The translations under genes and the position numbers were made by a program. From positions 310,001-374,000 of the forward strand of contig CP064915.1 in the NCBI GenBank assembly GCA_027557655.1: a DNA stretch of 64,000 bases, in the 5' to 3' direction. Each line of letters starts with the position of its first letter. The first letter of the stretch is position 1. Positions 57,368-64,000 of this stretch are shown here, piece after piece. The DNA comes from Candidatus Kinetoplastibacterium crithidii (GTDB taxonomy: Bacteria; Pseudomonadota; Gammaproteobacteria; Burkholderiales; Burkholderiaceae_B). The notes beneath the pieces are model-generated. The model saw only the letters and a list, made by a program, of their open reading frames with translations, was not told the origin of the DNA and made no database searches.

Positions 57368-58204
57368 CTATGCTAGAGTTCTAGATAAACCTATTTCTTG
57401 TAAGACAGTAGTCGATATTTCTTCTATTGATTTTGTTGTAGTGGATAGCCATGATATTCCTTCTCTTCTCATCATTTTTTCAGATTCACTAACCTCATAT
57501 CTGCATTGTTCTAGAGTAGCGTATTTGCTATTTGGACGTCTTTCATTTCTTACTTCTGATAATCTTTCTGGTAATATAGATAATCCAAATAGCTTTGATT
57601 TAAATGGAACAATAGTAGCAGGTAATGTATTTCTTTCAAAATCATCTGGAGTTAAAGGAAAATTAGCTGCTTTTATTGCATATTGCATTGCAAGATATAG
57701 ACTAGTTGGTGTTTTACCACAACGAGAGACTCCTATAAGGATGACATCTGCTTTATTTAGTTGGTTAACAAATTGACCATCATCATGAGACAGGCTAAAA
57801 TTAATTGCATCTATACGGTTTCTATATTTTTCAGAATCTGAAACCATATGTGATCTTCCTATAGAATTATTTGCTTTATGACCAATTGCTTGTTCTATAT
57901 GGTTTATAAATGTTCCAAATAAATCTATAAATATGCAGTTAGCAGTTTTTAGTAAATTCATTATATCTATATTTACTAATGTACTAAAAATAATTGGTGG
58001 ATATCCAGTTTCATTCGCAGTGTTATTGATTTTGACTACAGCTTCTTTGGCTTTTTCTATGGAACAAATAAATGGTAAATGTATTTCTTTAAATCTTACT
58101 TGATCAAATTGAGAAAGAACTGCATTACTAAAAGTTTCTACTGTAATTCCAGTTCCGTCTGATACCAAATATACAGTTCTTTCTGCTAGTAATTGATTAT
58201 TCAT
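57368..58204 (-). CDS. ppsR: PEP synthase regulatory protein (bifunctional kinase/pyrophosphorylase)
   Basis: A 278-residue DUF299 protein. It begins with VYLVSDGTGITVETFSNAVL and has the P-loop-like IGVSRCGKTPTSLYLAMQ. Such proteins phosphorylate and dephosphorylate a Thr of PEP synthase in an ADP/Pi-dependent way. It is divergent from ppsA, its substrate, with about 155 bases between them. Full length. Confidence 0.94.
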   Translation of the reverse strand: MNNQLLAERTVYLVSDGTGITVETFSNAVLSQFDQVRFKEIHLPFICSIEKAKEAVVKINNTANETGYPPIIFSTLVNIDIMNLLKTANCIFIDLFGTFINHIEQAIGHKANNSIGRSHMVSDSEKYRNRIDAINFSLSHDDGQFVNQLNKADVILIGVSRCGKTPTSLYLAMQYAIKAANFPLTPDDFERNTLPATIVPFKSKLFGLSILPERLSEVRNERRPNSKYATLEQCRYEVSESEKMMRREGISWLSTTTKSIEEISTTVLQEIGLSRTLA

Positions 58205-58359
58205 ATATTAATCCTTTTTCTTAAATTAATTTTGTTTATTAATGATAAATTGTATAATCTTAAAGAGTGTATTATCCATTTTTTTGAATAATTTGATCAA
58301 TACATTATTTTCGAGTGTATTTATCAAATTGTTTTTTTATTTTTATAAAGGATAGTAAT

Positions 58360-60723
58360 ATGTCTTATGTAGTTAGTTTTGAAAAGCTACGAATGTCTGA
58401 TGTTGATTCTGTGGGTGGCAAAAATGCATCTCTCGGTGAGATGATTAGTCAATTATCCAATGCTGGTGTTAGAGTTCCAGGTGGATTTGCTACAACAGCT
58501 CAAGCATTTCGTGATTTTTTACATTATTCTGATTTAGATATAAAAATAGCTAATAGATTAGCGAGTTTAAATCCTGATGATATACAAGAGTTATCTATTG
58601 TTGGAGCAGAAATTAGACAATGGATAATGAATGCCCCTTTTTCAGAAAAACTTGAGAAAGAAATTAGGGATGCTTTTTCTATTCTAGATATTGATGGTAA
58701 TAGTTCATTTGCTGTTAGATCTTCCGCGACAGCAGAAGATCTACCTGATGCTTCTTTTGCAGGACAACAAGAAACATACCTTAATGTTTCTGGTATAGAA
58801 AATATTTTAGATAAGATAAGACATGTTTTTGCTTCTCTATACAATGATAGGGCTATTTCTTATAGAGTTCATAAAGGGTATCACAATACTGAAGTAGCTT
58901 TATCAGCTGGTATACAAAGAATGGTAAGATCTGATAAAGGTAGTGCTGGTGTTATGTTTACAATAGATACAGAATCTGGGTTTCCAGATGTTGTATTTAT
59001 TACATCTTCATATGGCTTAGGAGAAACGGTAGTACAGGGTGCTGTAAATCCAGATGAATTTTATGTTTTTAAACCTACTCTTTCTAAGGGGTATGATGCG
59101 ATAATAAGTCGTCGTATTGGATCTAAACTTATTAAAATGGAATTTAATGAAGATCATAGTTCAGATGAAGCAGTCAAGACAGTTAATGTTGATTTATCAG
59201 ATCGTAATAAATATTCATTGAATGACTCTGAAGTATTAGAACTAGCAAAATACGCTATGATTATAGAAAACCATTATGGACGCCCTATGGATATAGAATG
59301 GGGTAAAGATGGTATAGATGGTAAGCTGTATATACTGCAGGCACGTCCAGAAACTGTAAAATCACAACAAAATCATAAGGAAGTTCAACAAAGATATAAG
59401 TTGAAGGCCAGCGGAACTGTTCTCATAACTGGTAGATCTATAGGTCAAAAAATTGGCTCTGGACCTGTTAGAATTGTTGCAGATACATCTGAAATTAATA
59501 GAGTAAAACCAGGAGATATTTTGGTAACTGATATGACAGATCCTAATTGGGAACCTGTTATGAAAAAAGCATCTGCTATAGTTACTAATAGGGGAGGGAG
59601 AACTTGTCATGCAGCTATAATCGCCAGAGAACTTGGAATTCCTGCAGTTGTTGGTTGTGGTGATGCTACAAGTGTTTTAGTAGAGGAGCAGTATGTGACA
59701 GTATCTTGTTCTGAAGGAGATGAAGGTAGAGTCTATAGCGGAATTATAGAAACAGAAATAGAGGATGTTCATCGTGGTGAAATGCCAGAAATAGATATTA
59801 AAATTATGATGAATGTTGGTAATCCGCAACTTGCTTTTGATTTTTCACAATTACCAAATTCTGGTGTTGGTTTAGCACGTTTAGAGTTTATTATTAATAA
59901 TAATATAGGGGTGCATCCTAAAGCAGTATTAGAATATCCAAATATTGATCTCAATTTAAAAAAGGCAGTTGAATCTGCAGCACGTGGTTATGTTAGCCCG
60001 CGTTCATTCTTTGTAGAAAAGATGTCTGAAGGAATATCTACAATAGCTGCTGCATTTTGGCCAAAACCAGTAATAGTGCGGTTATCTGATTTTAAATCTA
60101 ATGAATATAGAAAATTAATTGGAGGTTCTAGGTTCGAGCCAGAAGAAGAAAACCCAATGCTAGGATTTAGAGGGGCATCAAGATATATTTCTAAAGATTT
60201 TAGCGAATGTTTTCGTATGGAATGTGATGCCTTTAAAAAAGTTCGTAATGAAATGGGTTTAACTAATGTTGAAATCATGGTTCCTTTTGTTAGAACTATT
60301 TCTCAAGCTAAGAAAGTTATTGATTTATTGTCAGAACATGGTTTGAGAAGAGGAGAAAATGGTCTTAGAATTATAATGATGTGTGAAGTTCCTAGTAATG
60401 CAATTCTTGCAAAAGAATTTTTGCAATATTTTGATGGGTTTTCTATTGGATCAAATGATATGACTCAATTAACATTAGGTCTTGATAGAGACTCTGGAAT
60501 GGAACTTTTAGCAGCAGATTTTGATGAAAGAGATCCAGCCGTAAAGTTTATGTTACAAAGAGCAATAAAGGCTTGTTTAGATGAAAATAAATACATAGGT
60601 ATTTGTGGCCAAGGACCTAGTGACCATCCTGATTTTGCTAAATGGTTACATAAGGAAGGAATTATATCAATTTCCTTGAATCCAGATACAGTAGTAGATA
60701 CTTGGAAACGTTTGGCTGACTAA
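58360..60723 (+). CDS. ppsA: Phosphoenolpyruvate synthase
   Basis: A 787-residue enzyme. The N-terminal ATP-binding domain has GGKNASLGEMISQL and RSSATAEDLPDASFAGQQ. The phosphohistidine is in NRGGRTCHAAIIARELGIPA, and the C-terminal PEP domain contains MCEVPSNAI and SIGSNDMTQLTLGLDRDS. It makes PEP from pyruvate and ATP. ATG 58360 is chosen, with AAAGGA upstream; the open frame runs 15 codons further. Full length. It is controlled post-translationally by PpsR. Confidence 0.97.
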   Translation: MSYVVSFEKLRMSDVDSVGGKNASLGEMISQLSNAGVRVPGGFATTAQAFRDFLHYSDLDIKIANRLASLNPDDIQELSIVGAEIRQWIMNAPFSEKLEKEIRDAFSILDIDGNSSFAVRSSATAEDLPDASFAGQQETYLNVSGIENILDKIRHVFASLYNDRAISYRVHKGYHNTEVALSAGIQRMVRSDKGSAGVMFTIDTESGFPDVVFITSSYGLGETVVQGAVNPDEFYVFKPTLSKGYDAIISRRIGSKLIKMEFNEDHSSDEAVKTVNVDLSDRNKYSLNDSEVLELAKYAMIIENHYGRPMDIEWGKDGIDGKLYILQARPETVKSQQNHKEVQQRYKLKASGTVLITGRSIGQKIGSGPVRIVADTSEINRVKPGDILVTDMTDPNWEPVMKKASAIVTNRGGRTCHAAIIARELGIPAVVGCGDATSVLVEEQYVTVSCSEGDEGRVYSGIIETEIEDVHRGEMPEIDIKIMMNVGNPQLAFDFSQLPNSGVGLARLEFIINNNIGVHPKAVLEYPNIDLNLKKAVESAARGYVSPRSFFVEKMSEGISTIAAAFWPKPVIVRLSDFKSNEYRKLIGGSRFEPEEENPMLGFRGASRYISKDFSECFRMECDAFKKVRNEMGLTNVEIMVPFVRTISQAKKVIDLLSEHGLRRGENGLRIIMMCEVPSNAILAKEFLQYFDGFSIGSNDMTQLTLGLDRDSGMELLAADFDERDPAVKFMLQRAIKACLDENKYIGICGQGPSDHPDFAKWLHKEGIISISLNPDTVVDTWKRLAD

Positions 60724-60790
60724 TATTTTTACAAATCATTGTTTTCATATGTTTCAAAAATTATGTTTGATCATGTGAAAACAATGATTT

Positions 60791-61261
60791 CTAATCTTTG
60801 TTTTGCGAATAGGTTTTTAATTTACTTTTTAAAAATCTTTCTTGTTCTTTTTTATATTCTTTTTCTTTGGAATCATTACGTTTGTCGTACATTTTTTTAC
60901 CTTTACACAAAGCTATATCTAGTTTAATTAAGTTATTTTTATAATGTAAATTTAGTGGAATTAAAGTAAATCCTTTTTGATCAACCTTCCCAATTAGTTT
61001 TTTAATCTCATTTTTATTAAGCAATAATTTTCTTGTTCTATAAGGATCAGGAGTTATATGATTAGAAATAGTTTTCAATGGACTTATATGCATTCCAATT
61101 ATATATATTTCTCCGTTTTTTATAACTATATATCCTTCTTTTATGCTTACATTTTTACTTCTAATTGCTTTAACTTCCCATCCTTGTAATATAATTCCAG
61201 CTTCAAATTTATCTTCTATAAAATAATCATGGTAAGCTTTTCTATTTTCTGTTATTTTCAT
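60791..61261 (-). CDS. smpB: SsrA-binding protein SmpB
   Basis: A 156-residue basic protein beginning MKITENRKAYHDYFIEDKFE, then AGIILQGWEVKAIRSKNVSI and HISPL. The C-terminal tail has LCKGKKMYDKR followed by a Lys-rich helix. It delivers tmRNA to stalled ribosomes. Full length. tmRNA itself is not in this window. It is divergent from rnfH; the ratA gene usually between them is missing. Confidence 0.96.
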   Translation of the reverse strand: MKITENRKAYHDYFIEDKFEAGIILQGWEVKAIRSKNVSIKEGYIVIKNGEIYIIGMHISPLKTISNHITPDPYRTRKLLLNKNEIKKLIGKVDQKGFTLIPLNLHYKNNLIKLDIALCKGKKMYDKRNDSKEKEYKKEQERFLKSKLKTYSQNKD

Positions 61262-61317
61262 ATAAATTATTGATAATTGTTGTCTTTAATTCTTAAATTA
61301 TATTTTTATGATTTGTA

Positions 61318-61368
61318 TTAATTATATATAAGAACTATAATTGTTTATTAGTTCTTATATATAATTAA
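61318..61368. repeat. Long perfect hairpin between smpB and rnfH
   Basis: A perfect 20-bp inverted repeat (61318-61337 with 61349-61368, containing AAGAACTA) with an 11-base loop. It lies between divergent genes, about 60 bases before either start, so it is not a normal terminator. It resembles the palindrome between map and rpsB in position but not in sequence. Confidence 0.6.
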
Positions 61369-61430
61369 TATTATATGCCTCTAGTTTTAAAATTATTTAT
61401 TTTTTAGTTTTAAAAAATAGTGAATTTTCT

Positions 61431-61748
61431 ATGTCAGATAATCTTATTAATCAAAATATTAATATTACCATAGTGTATATTGATGAATCAGGTTCTTTGT
61501 ACAATGAAGAAATTATTATGTCAAAAGGATCTACGATAAAAGATGCCTTATATACTTCTAAACATATATTGAATATCAAAGATATTGATTATTTATCAGA
61601 TAATACAGGAGTATTTGGTAAATTAAAAAAAATAGATAGTGAGTTATATGATAATGATAGAGTGGAAGTATATAGAAAATTATTATGTGATCCTAGAGAT
61701 TCTAGATTAAGAAGGTTGACAAAACAAAAAAGTAAAAAATTGTTATAA
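61431..61748 (+). CDS. rnfH: RnfH family protein (UPF0125)
   Basis: A 105-residue ubiquitin-fold protein. DSELYDNDRVEVYRKLLCDP is the conserved C-terminal part, where homologues have a DRVEIYRPL-type segment. The function is uncertain; the gene commonly sits by smpB and ratA. It lies before the VIT1-family transporter. Length agrees with the family (about 95-105). Confidence 0.85.
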   Translation: MSDNLINQNINITIVYIDESGSLYNEEIIMSKGSTIKDALYTSKHILNIKDIDYLSDNTGVFGKLKKIDSELYDNDRVEVYRKLLCDPRDSRLRRLTKQKSKKLL

Positions 61749-61777
61749 TTGATTAGGTTAATTTAGTATATTATTTT

Positions 61778-62467
61778 ATGCCAGCAAAAGAACATCACAA
61801 AATTTTTAGATCAGCTTGGTTAAGAGCATCTGTATTAGGAGCTAATGATGGTATTATTTCTACTTCTAGTTTAATAATAGGTATAGCATCAACTAGTTAT
61901 GATTATTTTACAATTATTAGTGCAGGAATAGTAGGATTAATTGCAGGATCTTTATCTATGGCTGTTGGTGAATATGTATCAGTACAATCTCAAGCAGATA
62001 TAGAAAATGCTGATTTACAGATGGAGCAATATTCGCTAAAAAAAAACCATGAAGAAGAGTTGGAAGAATTAATATCAATATATGTTGATAGGGGTGTGTC
62101 ATATGAGCTGGCTACTCAAGTAGCAAGCCAATTAACAGATCATAATGCTTTAGATGCTCATGCTAGAGATGAATTAGGTATATTAATACATAATAGAGCC
62201 CGTCCATTACAGGCTGCTTTTGCTTCATCCATATCATTTGCCTTAGGGTCTATACTTCCAATAATGATTTCTGTTATAGTCCCGATAGCATTTCTGATTC
62301 CATCAATTATAGTTGGTTCTGTTATCTGTTTAGCTGTTTTAGGGGCTATTTCTGCTATAACAGGAGGTGCAAAAGTTTGGCCAGCTGTAAGAAGAATTTC
62401 TATATTAGGCGCTATATCTATGATAATTGCATCTTTTGCTGGAAGCATCTTTGAATTTATTTTATAA
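61778..62467 (+). CDS. VIT1/CCC1-family transporter
   Basis: A 229-residue membrane protein with five hydrophobic spans. LGANDGIISTSSLIIGIAS and SLSMAVGEYVSVQSQADIE are signatures of the VIT1/CCC1 iron/manganese transporter family. A charged cytoplasmic loop (about residues 80-145) follows the second span. In plants and yeast the family moves iron or manganese into vacuoles; bacterial roles are less clear and probably concern metal efflux or storage. Its 3' end overlaps the convergent ygfZ by 11 bases. Confidence 0.88.
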   Translation: MPAKEHHKIFRSAWLRASVLGANDGIISTSSLIIGIASTSYDYFTIISAGIVGLIAGSLSMAVGEYVSVQSQADIENADLQMEQYSLKKNHEEELEELISIYVDRGVSYELATQVASQLTDHNALDAHARDELGILIHNRARPLQAAFASSISFALGSILPIMISVIVPIAFLIPSIIVGSVICLAVLGAISAITGGAKVWPAVRRISILGAISMIIASFAGSIFEFIL

Positions 62468-63437
62468 AAATTTGTGAAATATTTTGCAAGTCAAAATTTT
62501 GACTTGGGTATTTTATATATAGTTCTATATTTTTATTATGAAAATTGATATCTAATTCCAATAGAATGAATATTTTGTTATCTAAAGTTACATGATCTAT
62601 AATACGTCCGCATTCTATTGAATTATCTTTATTAAAAACATCATGTCCTATCAAATTTTTATCTATTATAGAATCATTTAAATAGCAGAAACCAAGAGTC
62701 ATTCTATATTTTATTTTATTTTTATAGTGTATTCTTGCAATAACTTCTTGTCCAGGATAACAACCTTTATTAAAGCTAATCGCTCCTATTAAATCTAAAT
62801 TAATGCTTTGTGCTATAAATAAATTACTATTTTGTATTCCAATAAATGGAAGATTACTGCAGAAATCATTATAGTGCCAAATATTTTGATATAAAACTTC
62901 TGTTTTTTTTATTTGAAAAATATCACTTCTGATTAATTTATTACAACTAATATTATTAGTAATTAGCCAAAATCTATTAATATCATTATTGTTAGAAGGT
63001 GCAGAAATCCAAGTTCCAAATTCATTATAGGAAATCTCAAATTCTTTATGATTTAAATGAATAGAATTTTTTTCTTCAAATATAGTCCTATCATTTATTG
63101 CAAAATAAATTCCTAATAGTTCTTGTTTATGAATTTTTATAGCAACATCAGATTTTAGTATAAATAATTGTAATCTTTTAATAAAATATTGGACAATATC
63201 ATTTTTTATGATGCAGTAAATATTTTTATTATTTTTATCAAATTCTTTCCATAGTATGGTAGTAAATAAAACTTTTCCATTATGAGAACAATACCCAGAA
63301 AAGCAAGCTTTATCTTTTGATAAATTTATAATATCTTGAGTGTATTGTCTTTGTAAAAAAGATTCACTATCTTTACCAGTGATATTGATAATACTAAAAT
63401 TATTTAAATTTGTGTAAAACGAAAAATCTGTTTTCAT
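62457..63437 (-). CDS. ygfZ: YgfZ/GcvT-like folate-binding protein
   Basis: A 326-residue protein. The hallmark NKGCYPGQEVIARIHYKNK (K-G-C-Y-x-G-Q-E) is present near residue 225, with DSESFLQRQYTQDI at the N-terminus. YgfZ uses tetrahydrofolate in repair or assembly of some iron-sulfur enzymes. Full length. It is divergent from mltG and overlaps the convergent VIT1-family gene by 11 bases. Confidence 0.92.
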   Translation of the reverse strand: MKTDFSFYTNLNNFSIINITGKDSESFLQRQYTQDIINLSKDKACFSGYCSHNGKVLFTTILWKEFDKNNKNIYCIIKNDIVQYFIKRLQLFILKSDVAIKIHKQELLGIYFAINDRTIFEEKNSIHLNHKEFEISYNEFGTWISAPSNNNDINRFWLITNNISCNKLIRSDIFQIKKTEVLYQNIWHYNDFCSNLPFIGIQNSNLFIAQSINLDLIGAISFNKGCYPGQEVIARIHYKNKIKYRMTLGFCYLNDSIIDKNLIGHDVFNKDNSIECGRIIDHVTLDNKIFILLELDINFHNKNIELYIKYPSQNFDLQNISQIFIK

Positions 63438-63524
63438 GGTTTTTTTATATTGATAACTTCATGATAGTTAAATATTGAAAAATATAGTTAATTTATCAAG
63501 AAATTTTTATAATAGGATCAAAGA

Positions 63525-64000
63525 TTGTTTACAAATAAAATTAAAAAACTTATCTATTTGCTATTTATAATTGTAACATTTGTTTTTTATTTTTTATTTA
63601 TGTTATTTATCTTATGGACTAAGAAACCAATATCATCTTCTAAAAACGACAATGTTAGAATTATCATTAAAAATGGCTATACAACTAAAAAGGTAGCTAA
63701 GCTAATTAATGAAAAATTCAATATAAATGTTAGAAATTTTGTTTGGATGACATATATTTATAATAATGATAAATCTTTTAAAGCCGGAGAATATAAATTA
63801 TCAAGTATTGATACTCCTTTTAATATCATGAATAATTTTGTATTAGGCAAATGCTGCTATAATCAGATAACTTTTTTAGAAGGTTGGAATTTTAATCAAT
63901 TTCGTGAAACATTAGAGAGTAATATATATGTCAGGAAAACTATAACTAACATTAGTGACTCTGATTTAATGAAATTATTAGGATCTCAAATACTAATACC
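63525..64000 (+). CDS. mltG: Endolytic murein transglycosylase MltG, N-terminal part (runs off the window)
   Basis: About 158 residues from a TTG at 63525, with AGGAT 8-9 bases upstream. One hydrophobic span (residues about 9-33) anchors it in the inner membrane, then NGYTTKKVAKLINEKF resembles the LysM-like YceG subdomain and FKAGEYKLSS and FLEGWNFNQFRETL match the YceG/MltG fold. MltG cleaves nascent glycan strands. It sits beside ygfZ, its usual neighbour in betaproteobacteria. The catalytic Glu lies beyond the window edge. Confidence 0.85.
   Translation, partial: MFTNKIKKLIYLLFIIVTFVFYFLFMLFILWTKKPISSSKNDNVRIIIKNGYTTKKVAKLINEKFNINVRNFVWMTYIYNNDKSFKAGEYKLSSIDTPFNIMNNFVLGKCCYNQITFLEGWNFNQFRETLESNIYVRKTITNISDSDLMKLLGSQILI

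Noticed and set aside
60125..60140. GGTTCGAGCC, reminiscent of a tRNA T loop
   Set aside because: It lies within the conserved ppsA coding frame (GGSRFEPEEEN) and no tRNA arms surround it.
60739..60927. 62-codon hydrophobic open frame after ppsA
   Set aside because: It overlaps smpB on the other strand and reflects its A+T-rich reverse complement.
1..64000. CRISPR arrays, prophage or insertion sequences
   Set aside because: No spaced direct repeats, cas genes, integrases or transposases were found on reading the window.

Overview
The window is a compact, strongly A+T-rich stretch of a reduced betaproteobacterial genome. Gene order matches Bordetella/Alcaligenaceae-type chromosomes in many blocks: gmk-rpoZ; rpmI-rplT-pheS-pheT-ihfA-MerR-tRNA-Pro; aceE-aceF-lpdA with a lipoyl domain on LpdA; recJ next to an RpfE-like gene; lolC-lolD-tatD; folC-cvpA-purF; rpsB-tsf-pyrH-frr-uppS-cdsA-dxr-bamA-skp-lpxD-fabZ-lpxA-lpxB-rnhB; ppsR/ppsA; ygfZ/mltG. 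Extreme A+T bias, missing genes inside these blocks, only two regulator-like proteins (MerR-like and IHF-alpha), no mobile elements and decaying genes point to an obligate endosymbiont. The best guess is a Candidatus Kinetoplastibacterium-like symbiont of trypanosomatids. That identity is inferred from gene content and order, not proved.

Layout. 1-7 kb is mostly minus strand: pyrF (partial), rpoZ, gmk, tRNA-Ala, xth, rpsT, murJ and adk, with amn on plus. 7.0-8.4 kb holds a decayed kdsB and an A+T-rich gap with DnaA-box-like sites, where the dominant coding strand switches; it is a candidate replication origin. 8.4-16.5 kb: xseA, sodB, cspA, rpmI-rplT, pheS-pheT, ihfA, a MerR-like regulator and a decayed tRNA-Pro. 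16.6-33 kb: folD, the pyruvate dehydrogenase operon, a YbdG-type channel, nadE, recJ, an RpfE-like protein, lolC-lolD, tatD and a PHP phosphoesterase. 33-44 kb: purL, yicC, rph, folC, cvpA, purF, dsbB, marC and map. 44-53.3 kb: the rpsB-to-skp run. 53.3-56.8 kb: lpxD, lpxA and lpxB, all broken, around an intact fabZ. 56.8-64 kb: rnhB, ppsR/ppsA, smpB, rnfH, a VIT1/CCC1 transporter, ygfZ and the start of mltG.

The main observation is selective collapse of lipid A/LPS synthesis. lpxD, lpxA and lpxB each carry several frameshifts and/or nonsense codons, and kdsB (CMP-KDO synthesis) is a shortened, frameshifted relic, with no lpxK seen beside it. The interleaved fabZ (fatty acid synthesis) and the flanking skp and rnhB are intact. 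Envelope genes for peptidoglycan (murJ, uppS, mltG), beta-barrel insertion (bamA, skp) and lipoprotein sorting (lolC, lolD) are also intact. This suggests a symbiont that keeps an outer membrane and some wall synthesis but has recently lost LPS.

Metabolically, the genes cover acetyl-CoA supply, NAD, folate one-carbon units, purine synthesis (purF, purL) plus AMP breakdown to adenine (amn), pyrimidine kinases, isoprenoid and phospholipid precursors, translation, and modest DNA repair (xth, xseA, recJ, rnhB).
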